Shown here: positions 23,401 to 37,200 of the stretch, piece by piece
Position numbering within the stretch: position 1 is the first letter of the stretch
How the letters are laid out: the number at the start of each line of letters is the position of its first letter
Source: Homalodisca vitripennis
Taxonomy: Eukaryota; Arthropoda; Insecta; Hemiptera; Cicadellidae
Direction of reading: 5' to 3'
Assembly: GCF_021130785.1 (NCBI RefSeq)
Contig: NC_060214.1
Span: forward strand, 2,197,001-2,261,000
DNA: 64,000 bases
Notes under the pieces: generated by a model
Database searches by the model: none
What the model was told of the DNA's origin: nothing
What the model saw: only the letters and a program-made list of their open reading frames with translations
Program-made: the position numbers and the translations under genes

Positions 23401-26400
23401 TTCAACAAAGCATTCAAGGCCTCTTCAGTAAGAGTATTTCTGTTGAAAGCTAAATCCTTTTAGTTTTTATTTTTAACATGAAAAAATATGTAAAAAATTT
23501 GTATTTTCATATATGAAAACAAATTAAATTTAAAGTATATGAAATTGGAAAATTCATGTTTGAAAAAATGTATGTGTATTAACCCTTTGAGTGCCACAGC
23601 TCTAAACATTTTTCACATTGTAAGAGTGCCAGGTGAAATTATGGGGTATATGCAAGAAGTGCCGGGAATTTTTCAGCAAAAACGTGAGACTTTGGTAAAA
23701 ACACTGTAAAAAATTGGTTTATCAACATATTTTCATGATTTTTTATTCAATTTGTTGGTAAAAGACTGTTTCTAATTTACCTATTATAAAAGAGTACACA
23801 AAGAACAGTACAAATTTTAAATTTTATAAAAAATCGATAGGCTTTAAAAAATTTTTAAACACTTTTTTAAGTTTGAGATAAAAAAAACATAAACTAATTT
23901 TTGTTTTATCTAGCTAGAAATATTTTTATGTTATACAGCATTAAAAAACAATCAAAATTCATATGTATAACATAATTCTGAATTAAAACCTTCTTGAAAT
24001 AAAATACAATGACAAATTGTTGGTTTTGCCATATTTGGTTACAATGCTGTAAAAAAATGGTTTACCAACATATTTTGATGATTTTTTTGTGAAAGAACAG
24101 AACTTATATAATATATAACATTATATTTGAACTAAAACTACCTGGAAATAATATCTAACAATTACAAATTTTTTGTAAGGATTAATTAGATTTTCTTCTC
24201 TAAGCAATAATGTTTCTAACAATATATTACATTTTTTACATCAAATGATAATATATCCTGTAAGAAGTGTAAAACAAGTAGCTTCCAAAAATGTTCTAAT
24301 ATCACTATCTTTCCATTTTTCGGGTTGAAACTACAAATGCAGCACTAAAAACTCGAAAACTCTCAAGCAAGATAAATAACAACGAAACACAACACACAAC
24401 GGCCACTGCGATCGTCGTTGCATCAAAACAACTGAACATAAACAAAAACGGTACTTTGGGATTATACCGACCACACCAGTACGAAGAACACAAAAATATA
24501 AATTTTATAGAAACAAACATGATACGAAAAAAACAACTTTAATTACAAAATTACAAACTTACAAGCATTTCCAGGTATTGTGATCGGTATTGTTGTTGCT
24601 GTCATCTTATCTTTCTCGAGAATCCCGATTACGGCAGGCCGCGCGGCATCACATGACTATTTAAGTTTTTTGCACGGTACATAATTGCCTTTCAATTACA
24701 ATTCAATTTATATTTCTGATCAGCCCCTCTAGAATTTGATATTTTACTGATAGGTACTATCTCGAGGGATGTTTTTCTTTCGTTGACATCAGCGCGAGCT
24801 TCGGCAGCACCTTCGGAGGCACTCGCATTTTGAATGGCGGAGTGTGATCAAGAATGAAAACAACTTTTGAGTGTTTTTTCAATAAAGAGTTTAGTTTTTG
24901 TTTGGTAATGTTTGTTTTTGTTGAATTTTTGTGTTTGGAGAAATGTAGGGGTAAAACAAGGAAGTACAACAAAGCGACGCACCAGCTGAACGGGCGACGA
25001 GACTCTGCAATCACCTTATCTACTAGACCGCTCGACTTTGACCTCTGTCTGAGGATGGGGAGGGGTTTGCGATAAGAGAATTCCTGTTTTATATTGACGA
25101 AATATTGTTCTACGCTAATCTAGTAATCAGTAGAAGCAAAATGTCAAATAACGATTCATGTCTGGGTGTGGTCGGTATAATATAATCCCAAAGTACCACA
25201 AAAAACAAGCACGTCGTCTGCCCGCAGTACAAAGGAAAATATTTCTTTTGTATGCTTTGGATATACATGAAGCTTTTGGGTGTAGTGTAAACCAGTAAAT
25301 ATATGACACTATTGTATAATAAATAAAATACGAAGTCTCCCGTTACGGGAGACCCTGGCACTATAAGGGTTAATTAAAATACCAAAATACTTAAAATTAT
25401 CTACAAAAACGTACAACTGTGAACTGCACACTACATATTTTTAACCAACTTACATCCCAAGTTTACATAGGGGGTTTAGCTTTATAATGTAGGTCAATTA
25501 AAAATATTTTTTCTGCTTACAATGATAAAACAAATAAAGAACAAAACCCTCCAGTCTATTGTACTTTTAACGATCTTCTACTAGAAGTGTCCCTCAGATA
25601 TGTTTGTTTGCCATTTGAACTACAAAGGGTTAAAAATATTTATTAAGAGAAAATTTGAAAAACCTTATTAAAACTAAAATATTTTTGAATGGAACATTGG
25701 ATTTTTAAAATTGATCGGAAAATTTTTCTTAAGAAAGAAATCAAATGCCAACCGCGCTAGTTTTGATGGAAGTCAAAATGAGGGGGTATCAATGGGGATA
25801 CAAAATTAAATAACGATGTTTTTCTCAGATTATATTTTTGCTAGATTGAAACACTTAAATCCGACCACCAGACACATTACTGTTATAATAAAAGGAGCTG
25901 TTTGTAATAAAATGACCTTGAGTTTTTTCTCTATAAGAACAATGTTAAACTCATGCAGTTTTACACCCTTATTTTTTATGAAAGCGTTATGGGAGATGTC
26001 TCATTCTGAAGATATTATTACACATATAAAAGCTTTTTAGTTATTTTGTAAATTTTACGCTTTTTTAATAATTGAATGACTAAATACAAAAAAAGTTTGA
26101 GATATTTTTTTCTGAAAACCAATAAAAATATTGAAAAGAACTAAAAGAGTATTTGGATGCATATTAAAGAGTATTTGGAAGATATCTTTAAAACGAGACA
26201 CCACCCAAAATCTCTAACTAAAAATGTGTGTGTGATTAACTGATGCTGATTTAACATTTATTTGCATTCCGTTATAATTTTTTTTTAAAATATAATCCGA
26301 AAAAGTCATAATTTTATATTTGTAGGTCTTTAGATAACAGCCTTCACCAAAACAACAATGTCTGACAGTCAATTTCTAGTTTAGGGGGTCAATTTATCAA

Positions 26401-29400
26401 TCAATTTCAAGAAACGTCAGTTTGTGTGCTTATACAACACACATTGGCTCTTGGGCACTAGACTCCATCGCTAATTTCCTACCTTGTCCATGGAAGAGTG
26501 AAGCCTGTTGAGCAGGAGGTCGAAGGCCCCCTGGAGGTCTCCGGAACGCTCCAATAATACTGCTGTTACTTCGTCCAGCCCTTGCTCGGTTGAGGCCTGT
26601 AATCATAGTCATCGTTTGGATCTTTCTACCTGCTTTATTTTCAGTTATCTAAGAACGTAACCTGTTTTTCATTGTTGAAAGTAACTTAACCAGAGAAACA
26701 GTAAAACTACTTGCTGTTAAGAGGCCAGCAGATATGAATTAGTAAAACTCAAATATTACTCTAGTTTTTAATTATATTTTCCTTGGTTTTTACTGTGGTG
26801 GTTAATACTATATATAAAACAATAAATATATCATATATTGTTAAAAATGTTTTTGATTGAATCGAAAGTTGTACTGTAGTTCGCTGTAGCCTAGTATTTG
26901 GTAGTATACTGATAGCAGGGTACTAGTGAAATATTCTTTTCATTTTTATTTTATTTAAATAATTCAAACACGTTTTCAAAAGTCCAATATATAGAATTAT
27001 ATGGATGCCCAATACGAATTATTGATATTAACCCCTTCAAGGTTTTTGACGTAATACTAGGTTCATAGCGATTGCATAAAATAGTGCAATTTACATAATA
27101 TTACGCATCATTATATTGTTTCTGTTTTATTTTTTAGTGGTAAAGCTGTACCAAATGCCGCTTGACCTCCCTCTCAAAAAAGGACTTGTTTTTGTTTTCA
27201 AAGAGTCTGAGAGAGCATTATATAGTTTAATTCCGCTGACTAATAAATGTCTTTCAAAAAACTTGTTCTATGGTCGGGAATGGTAATTACATTGAAGTGA
27301 CGTAGACTGTGGCGATGTTGGGTATTACGTGACTTGAAAAGGTGGAGATTTTTGTGATCAAATGTCACGCAGTTCAAGATATAAATCGATGGGAATGTTG
27401 AAACTTTCACCTCCCTAAAAAGTGACCTACATGAAGTTCTACACGTTCCCAAAAACCGCTCTCAACAACCTTTTCTGGAGTTTGAAAACAAATTTTGTGC
27501 GTACACTTTCACATCCCCAAACAACTACCGCAAGTGACAAAGGGGTAGGTCAGCCAAGGTCACTCTGGTATCAGCAAACTTTGATAGGTTTCTTATAACG
27601 GAAATCACAGAGCTTAGTTTCTTACAGACGAGCTCAATATGATCGTGGAATCTTAATATATTGTTAATCTGACCGCCAAGAAACTTTTAACGAGTTACTA
27701 GTCGAAATCTCTCTTCATGTCCCAAACGAAATGTAATATGCTCCAAATCCTGAGAACTCCTGATAGTAAAGTTAATTATTTGAGTTTACTTATTATTTAC
27801 TACAACCTAGTTATGCTGAAACAACTGAGATATTTGGTGTGTTTCTTCAGAAGCCAAACAAATACGGCCTAAACTCTATATAGGTACCCGAAAATATTTG
27901 TAGAGCATTTTTTAGTCCACATTGAATTACCTGGATAGCCTGGTCAAGTTGGATGTTCTTGTTAGCCTGCACCAGAGGTAAGGCCAGCTCTGGATCTAGA
28001 TGGCAAGTCAGCACAAAGTACCTGGTCATCAGAGGTGGTTCCAGCTCCCCCTCCAACCTTGGACAGAGAACTGACTATGAGCGTTACAGCCGACACACTG
28101 CCACATTGTAACTACTGAGAACTCAATAGTTCAAGTAATCAGTTTTTAACCCTCCGACTGATAACAAGAAACTCACAGAATGATACACTGGTTTTTGTCT
28201 TTGCGCAGCATATTTTTCAGATATTTTTTTAAATATGTGCTAAATGCTAAGTAATAAGTGTTTTCTATCAATTTTTTAGAAACCAGAGACAATTTTAAAA
28301 TTATAAAAATATGCACTTACTAGAGTATAGTTTTTTTTATTTCTACATAAATTCAAAAACGTGTATTGTAAACTTTTTGTTTTCCAAGTTTCACTCCATG
28401 TCACTTTCACATGACTTGAGATAGTAAAATACAATAAATGTAAAAAATATACACAGTTTTCTAGTGAACAAAAGGATTATAACATACTAGCTGTTCCCTG
28501 CAGCTTCGCACGCTTTTTTTAGCTTTGCCCGTGTATGAGCACTTTTGGTTCAAGTGAATTATATTGTCAACGTCGATGTAGAGTTTACCTTGTTGACACT
28601 ATCAAGAAAATCTGCCAAAAGTGTATGTTTATAGCCATTGTACACGTACATGTACTTAATAATAAAGTGGTCTAACATTCAAGCTATAAGGCCCAACAGA
28701 AATTCATTTCAAAGACAAATAATATCCATAAAAACTTAGCGCCTTCACATAGTGTGTGGTTATTATACACAACTATCTCGTAATAATTGTAGTTTACAAT
28801 GTGCAGGCGCTTTGATAACTTATATATTTTGCAGTGCCTCCTGGTGGTGAGTTACATCAATGAGCATAGCATAGACAATAGACAATAGACAATAGACAAA
28901 TCTCTTTATTTCATGAACTTTGAGTACAGAAATGTCGTCAAAAGTTTGCAAGAGTTGGAAATTGATGAATCCATGTACGAAAATTAGTTTTGATTTTGAA
29001 AAGTCGGGTCTTCCCTCCACCGAATGTACTCGTCGATTGAGTAAAGGGGTCGAACTAGGAGCCAGTTGATAAGCCGCTGTCTCATATTCTTGATTGGCCC
29101 TGGAGTTTTCAGCTCATCAGGCAGGTAGTTGGCAAGTTTGGCACCGATGTATGAGGGCTTCTTCTCATAGAGTGCCAGTCTGTGATTGGGAAGAACATAG
29201 TCGCTACCGTTTCTTGTGAAGTGGTTATGTAAGTTGTTTCTTCTGGGGAGATCTTGACGTGCAGCATGGAGGATTACCTCAAGAATGTAGAGAGCTACCA
29301 CTGTGAGGATTTTTAAATTTATAAAAGCTCCTCGGCAGGACTCCTGAGGACCTAGACCCAGCATGGCTCTGATGATTTTCTTCTGGTGTATCAGTACTCT

Positions 29401-32400
29401 TTGGAGGTTTGTTTTGGAAGAGTTTCCCCATAGTACAAGGCCATATCGAAGATGTGACTCAGCAAGAGCAAAGTATGCTGTTCGGAGTATGCTCTGATCT
29501 TCTGTGATCGATTTGAGTCTTTTTATAACGAATACACCAGAACTGAGTTTAGAGCATACCGTATCCACATGGAGACTCCATGACAGGTCTGAGTCAATGG
29601 TGAGGCCTAGGTGTTTAGCATATTCGGTTTGGTTTAGTCCAGGTATTTCAGTTACTTGGTGTTTTTTTGATCCAAAGAAGAGCTGTGTGCTTTTACTCTC
29701 ATTAACAGCCAAATCATTGCTATGGCAGTACTCAAGTGCCATGTTAAATGCTATGTATGCTTTAATTTCAAGTTCTTCAGGGGTTTTTGTACTATTTATA
29801 AGAACTGTGTCGTCTGCATACATAAGCAATGAGCAGTGCCGCTCAAGGAAATTTGGCATGTCGCTGGTGAAAATGATGTACAGGACAGGGCCCAGGACTG
29901 ATCCTTGCGGGACACCTCTATCTAGCTTTTGGCTTTCCGACCGAATTGTTTGCATTGTCCCTTTGTGATCTGTATGACTTATTTCAACCACTTGGGTTCT
30001 GCCTTCCAAGTAACTCTTAAACCAACTTGCAGCAACACCGGTCACTCCGATTCCCTCTAATTTCTTTAAAAGCATTTCATGGTTAAGGCAATCAAATGCC
30101 TTGCTGTAATCTAGGAGTATGGTTGTCACAGTGTTTCCTGCCTCTATATTGTCTATAAGTCCTTCTATTAGGCTGATTAATGCTGTTACTGTTGACCTAC
30201 CCGCAGTGAAGCCATGTTGATGAACTGTAAGCATATTAAAGGTTTTGATATGTTGTAGGAGTCTGTTCAGTACTATTTTTTCTATAATTTTAGAGAAAGC
30301 TGACAGAAGTGAAATCGGCCGATAGTTTGATGGTTGCTTTTTATCACCTTTCTTATGTTTTGGTAGCACTTTAGCGATTTTTAGCTGAGAAGGAAATGTG
30401 CCCTGTAAGAGAGACTTGTTGACAATATTTACTAGTGGTTGTGCAAGTTCGTCTTTACATCGCTTCAATGTTTTTGGTGACAGTTCATCTATTCCTGAGG
30501 AGGTTTTTGATTTCATTGACTGGATGACTTGTTTTACCTCTATTGAAGTGGTTGGGTGAAGTACCAAGCAGGGACAGTTAGTAATCCTGCTCGTCATTGT
30601 GTTCTGTCTGGGCTTAGGTTGTTGTGCTAAGGTTGTTTTAGCAACACTAGTTAGGTAGATATTCAGTTGGTTTGCTATATCCATAGGGTTTATAGATTAT
30701 TTTTCCGTTCACTTCCAGCTCGGACAGTGTGTTATGGTCTTGCTTACTTTTCCTTTCACTATTAATAATTTTCCAGATAGCCTGACTTTTGTTTTCAGCT
30801 TCATCGATGATCTTTGCAGTTGCTTCTTTCCTTCTCCTTTTAAGTAGTTGATCATATTCTTTCTTTTTTCTCGCGCCGCTTGTTGTTTGTCCTCTAGCTT
30901 TCCATACAGAATGTATTGCTCTTGTGCTAGGAGGAATTCATTTCTTAATTTTTTAGTGTCAGAGTCCTGAGGTGTGGGTTTCTTCATTTTCTTAGTTCGA
31001 GTAATTTTGACAGGACAAGTTTTGTTGATTGTGCTTATAATTATCTTGTGCAGGGTCATGTATGCTTCTTCAGCATTTTCCTTTGAGTATACTTCTTCCC
31101 AGGATTGTTGGCTCAAGAGTTCTTTTAGTTCCTGTATGTTTCTCCTGGTAAAGCTCCTTTTTTGTATTGTCATGTTGTCCTTTCCAGGTTTTTGGACATT
31201 TATTGTGCACATTTGTCCGGTATGATCAGAGATGAAGGTATTTATTACTTCGGATTCAATTTCAGATGAGGCTAAATTAGTACATATAAAATCTATGGAG
31301 GTCTGGCTATGTGGTGTGATCCTGGTTGGAGGGAGATACAGTCTTATGATGTTGTAGGTGTTCAGGAAAGCTTCAAGTATTTTGTTACTCGTTGAACTCT
31401 CGTCCAAGCAGTTTACATTTATGTCCCCCATTAGGATTACTGTACTCTTCCATGTTGGAATTGTGTCCAGGAAGGTTCCTAGGATTTCTAAGGCATTTTC
31501 AAGATTATGACTTGGCCTGTACACTCCAATAATATAAGTGTCTCTGGGTTTGGTTTGTAGCTTTACTGCCGCTATCTCACAGAGCAGTTCTTCGCTGTAT
31601 TGGGACGCATTCAAGCTTGTTGAATGATTTCTGAAGTTCTCTCTAACATATACTGCAACCCCCCCTTTAATATGTTGTGTTCTGCTAAAAGAATCTATTA
31701 GATTGTATCCATTGAGTCTAACATGACTGATAGAATTTTCTTGGTAGCCATGTTCCGTGATGATAATGATGTCAGGGGTCTCTTGGGCTAGCTGGTCGTT
31801 TAGGATATCTATTTTATTGGAGAGGCGGTCTACATTTTGATGGAAAAGCTTTATTTTTTCTTTTGTTTGTGTACTTTGCTGGGGATACTGTTTTAAGGTG
31901 TACCCTCTCTTTTGCTGGAGTGATTTTTGGCCACAGTTGTATGGAGTTGAGCCAATTTCAAGTATTTTGTGTTGAGTATATGTTTGTTCGCAGGGTGGAG
32001 AGAATTCACAAATGTTCTGGTATTGTAATTTTGTTTGAATTTGATTTTTATGAATGGACTTTCGGCTAAAAAATGTCTTTGATTAGGTATTTTGATATTG
32101 GTTGTAGGTTTTGGCTGTGGGCAATTATCCTGTCTATGTACTTGTGCTTCCACAACCATTGTGTGTCCGGCCTGGATTGGCGAATCCAGGACCTTGTTTG
32201 TCGTCAGCCCTGTTAGCCTTGATCCTGGTGTATCCATAGGGTATTGTGTCAGAAATTCCCTGCATTTTGCCATTTGTAATGAGACACTGAAACAGTTCTT
32301 CTTTTTTCCCTTAGATGGTGTATTACTCAGTTTAGCTGGTGTATGTTTTCTTACTGTTTTTTGTTTTGGTACTTTGGTTATGCTTTGAATTTCTGAGTTA

Positions 32401-34252
32401 GGAGGTTCCTTAGATTGGTTATTTTGGATCTGTACCGCCAAGTCTCTAACTGTACATTCCAAACTATCTTGCCTTACTTTCAGCTGTACAAGTTCCATCT
32501 GCATGTTTGAGGAGCAATTTATAGGTTGAGAGATGCAGTGAGAGCCTGTTTCAGTTTGAGTTTCATTATTTGTAAACGTAGGCAACTCTAATATTTTAAT
32601 ATCTTGAGAACTTACTTTCTTTTCAAGCTTATTAATTGTATTCTGTAGATGATTTATCATTTTAGCATAATCGTCTACCAGTTGTCCTTGTTTGTAGTCA
32701 TGCTCTTCAAAAATAATTTGAGTATCTAAACGAAGTTTCTTTTCTTTTCCCAGTTGGACTTGTGTTTCAGATAAATTCTGTAGAAGGTCTTCAATTTTGC
32801 TGAGATACTTGTTTTCTTCAATTTTCATTCTATCCAACTGTTCTTCCAAAATTTCTAATTTAGCTTCTAATTCAATATTTTTTCCTTTCAAGAGGTTATT
32901 TTCCTCGAGGAGTGCTGCCCCTACTTTTCCAGCTATTTTTAATTTTTCGTCATTATTTTCTAAGTTATCTAGAAAATTATTTTCACTCAGACTATTTTCC
33001 AACTCTTTTATTGAGGTGTACAGACAATCTGGACTCTTGGAGAAGCTAACTTCAATGTTTTCTGGGTTAGGTTCTATTATACTTAGTTCAGGTTCTTGAA
33101 AAGACGAGTTGGGGGTATTTATTTCTAACTGTGCCAGAGTTCTAGGTCCACATAGCTGTGTATTAGTGCATCTTCTACATATCCAGTTTGTAGAGTCCTT
33201 TTTAGATAGATCTTTTAGTTCCTTACTCGCTATGTTTACACAGTCTGCATGGTACCATTTTTTGCAAGTCCCATTGCAAAATATTCCCTTATATCTAACA
33301 CCCACTGTACAAACTCCGCATGGATAACTAGGCATGTTTAATTCTTAATTTTATTTCTTAATTTCGGCAAGTTTAATTTTTGTTTTTGTTTGTTTTTTTT
33401 TTTTGTCAGGCTCTTCTGAGTTAACAGGCTCCTCTTGTATATTGAAAATTTTAATTACAGCTTTGTATGTGTACTTTAAAATATAATTAATTCATTAGAG
33501 TTGTCCTCTATTAGTGTTCAAAATGCCAGTGCAAATGGACAGACAGTTTGAAAAATGTATGTCCAAGTTCAATAATTTATGTGACAATGGAGATAAAAAT
33601 ATTTACAGATATCCAGGTAGTCCCATTTATAAAAATATGTACAGAAATCCAGTTTGTCCTACAAATAAAAATGTTAAAATTGTATTGTCAAATAGATAGT
33701 ATTTATTTTGTCAGTTCAATAAAATAAAATAAAAATCACTAAGTAATATTAGCTCAATTAGATTTATCAAGCAAAAAGATTAGCTTGAGGTCAGATTTGA
33801 ACCCAGTACCTCTAGGTTGCCAAGCGGAGACTCTTTCCACTAAGCTATTATACTTGATGGTTAAGATAGCTTATCAGTGCTAGATAAGGTATTCAATTAA
33901 CAGGCAAACTTGGTTATACCATGTCACAGCAAACCGGCCATATGACTCAGCTTCACTTTCCAACCATAAATAATAAACCATTCAAAATTAAAAACTATTG
34001 GTCTGGAAGGTTGTTTCTTATTATCTGATTTAGAGCATATAAACCTTCTACGTGGAAAAATACAAATACATACAAATTTTCATAATGATCGGTCAAATAG
34101 TTTCTGAGTCTATAAAGGACAAACACACAAACATTCATTTTTATATATATATATTGTATATATATATATACAATATAGTATAAGTAAATTAAAGTAAATT
34201 TAAGTAAATTACGCTTAGTTTTGAAAGCGCCTGCAAGTTATAATATATATAT

Positions 34253-34298
<46 letters not shown>

Positions 34299-37200
34299 GC
34301 TTATTTACAACACAAAAAGGTTTTTTGATAAAAATTTAAAGTATGTACTACTTTATTGGCAGTACGCATCTATTGGTGTTTGATGAATTCTTTGGGCAAG
34401 AGGAATATCAGATAATGATGAATTGTTGTCACTGCCATTATATCAATTTAATTTGTTCACAACCCAACTCACATTCCACCGGTTTATAATCATCCAGACT
34501 ACCTGACAACAAATCTGATAAAGAAATACCATCATGCACTTCATTTGCCGATATGTCACTTCCATCATCAGAACTAATATTTTCACTATCCAATAGTTCA
34601 CGTATATTATTTGAACGAGGATCGCCTATTTCACAACACAACAATAAATTATAAACAAGTAGCCTACATAATAACCTAACAACAGTAGCAACAAAGAGAA
34701 TAATGAACTGTACAATCATAAAGAAATAAAAATCATGTCGTTTTCTACAGCTATAGGTGTTATACATAATGAAAAACTTTCATATTTTTATCTCATACTG
34801 TTTATAAAAGGACCTGATCACAAAATTGACTAAATTTCTTTAAACGCCTGCAATTTCTCAATTGCAAAATTTAACAATAGTGGAGTTTACAAATTAAATT
34901 GCAATGATTGTCAAAACCACTATATTGGACAAACCAGCCGATCCTTCAAAATTAGATTTAATGAAACATATAAAATCGTTGAAGACATCATCAAATTCAA
35001 AATATGCTGACCATTTAAATGAAACCGTCCATACATACACAAAGATTAAAAACAATCTTGAAATTTTATATACATGCAAAAATATCACCTATTGTCAACT
35101 TTAGAACATTTTGAAATTTACAAAAGTGCCAAAATCAATCCTAATGTACTATTAAATGACAAAGATTTTCTAACAAAAAATGTATTATTGAGTAGACTTT
35201 GAACAATATAAATTAATCACACATAAAATTAAGTACAAATATTTAGCCACCAAGGTAATTAAACACATATTAAAGTTTGGTTTCAATTATTTATTTACTC
35301 CATTTACCTTAACCTACATGTACCTGATGACAAATTTGTTGAATTTGAAATGTACATTGTACAAATAAAATATATAAAAAGTGTTAAAATGTTTATTATT
35401 ATATATTCATTCTTATTACACTATTTTCCTTCTGTGTGACAATCAAGTTGAACAATAAACCAAGAACGAAATAAAATAGTTTTTTGAAGTAACTGTTGCT
35501 CTGCTTCATCCTATTTTGCTCATTTTGACAAGTCTTATAGAGAGGGTTTGATGGGAAACAAATGTACTGAAATTCAAAAGGAAACCAGAAGAAGGAGCTA
35601 TACACTGTCAGATCAAGCCTTATAAAAACAATCTACACTATTCCTGATGATTAATTGTTTAGACCCTTGCTACATGTAACGAGATATTACTGCTCATACT
35701 TACAGAACACCCTTGAGGAACAGGTAGAGCTGCTTGTCCGACAGAAGAGGGACAATGTCAGGAATGATCTGGGAGAAATGTCTCTGCACCATGTGGCCTG
35801 TCTCTGTCGCGTCTATGTCCAACAGACCCTGCGGGAGAGTATACAACACGGATAGTTGGACAATTTGGAAACACAATGCTACATTATACAAAACCTCTGA
35901 AACAATGGCTTTTGTTCACTATTTACTAACTGCTATAGTTACACACAAAGAGATTTATCCAATTGTGAAATTGTTTATACGATATTTTTTTTTTTATTTA
36001 TTTATTCTTTGAAATGACAGCAATTACAAATCATTTTATTCTTAAATGCAAAAACCCTATTGGGTTTGTCTCCATTTCACTAGATATACTAATTACTTAT
36101 TTTATGCTTTAAATTAATTTGTGGTCAAGTCCATGCAGTTTTATTACAAGAGTAAACACCTCACCAATAATGCAGTTACAATATAAAAAATAATAAATAC
36201 AAATTTCAAATTAACATACCAAAATTTCTCAAGAAAAACAATAGCAATAATTAATTAACATTTATAAAAAATAACTTAATCCTAACAACAATAAATAAAT
36301 ATTCAAGGATAACAATAACAACAACAAAAACAACTATTCAAACAGAAGAAACAAATATAAAATATTACTGAGTAAGGATATGGATACATTCATCCACTGC
36401 ATACGATGTCTCTATATCCATAAACTTTGTTTGGTTGCAAATACTTAGAAATTATGTTTTAAACATATTCACTTGTAATGATTAGATGTTAATGTGCAAT
36501 CTTGTATTTCAGCCATATTACTGAATTTTTCTCAACATTTTTATACCCACTATCTTAATGAAACCGTATTTTTATCCCGAGGGAAAGAGACGATTGTCTC
36601 CGCAGTTAGTCCTAAAACGACCTTTGCGCCTCCCTAACTTGTATTTATATCCTCAGAATCTGAGACTTTTCAAGAAGCTGATCTGATTTGAGGGCTCCTG
36701 TTCTCTGATGTCCATAGGGCTGAGGAGATATGCCCCTAGGAATTTTTTCTGAATTTTTGATAAGGCACGATAGTTTAGCCAAATATGCTCTGCTGATTCC
36801 TCCTCTTCTCAGCAGAGTCTGCATTCATCAGTCTGGCTAAGGCTCACCTTCGTAAGATGTTTTCTTAGGGGGTCATGCCCTGTCAACATCCCTAATATCA
36901 TTCTTATATCCTCCTTACTCTGAACTAGAAAAGATTCCCACCCTTTAGCATTAGGAGAGATAAACTTTTTAGATTGTCTTAATCCTGAGGCCCTACTCCA
37001 ATTATAGTTTCTTACCCTCTTTTCCCAATAATTTAAAAGAGCTATGCTGTTGGAGAAAGCTATCCCTGGCTCAGGCCCCACCATAATGGGCTCCGCTCCC
37101 TTTTTGGAGAGGATATTTGCTTTTTCATTTCCATGAATGCCTTATGAAACCTTACAAGATGTATAAAAACGTTTAAAAACAAACATTGCTGTAAACCGCT

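Larger units (their letters stand above)
28870..33400 (-). mobile_element. Near full-length CR1/L2-like non-LTR retrotransposon
   Basis: An intact ORF1 and a frameshifted ORF2 lie on the - strand. After the stop the element ends with AATAAAGAGATTTG and a (TCTATTG)n tail (28870-28900), the microsatellite tail seen in CR1/L2-type elements. The 5' boundary near 33400 is approximate. It sits in the VPS8 intron between exons h and i, in the same orientation as the gene. Confidence 0.92.

Noticed and set aside
24305..25075. Open frames inside piggyBac-like element A (70-85 codons)
   Set aside because: No transposase motif, no DDD residues, and overlapping frames on both strands; probably fortuitous.
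29504..29968. 154-codon + strand open frame
   Set aside because: It is the antisense shadow of the reverse transcriptase ORF on the - strand.
33785..33850. Functional tRNA gene
   Set aside because: A and B boxes are present, but acceptor and anticodon stems do not pair well and no terminator follows, so it fits a SINE head.
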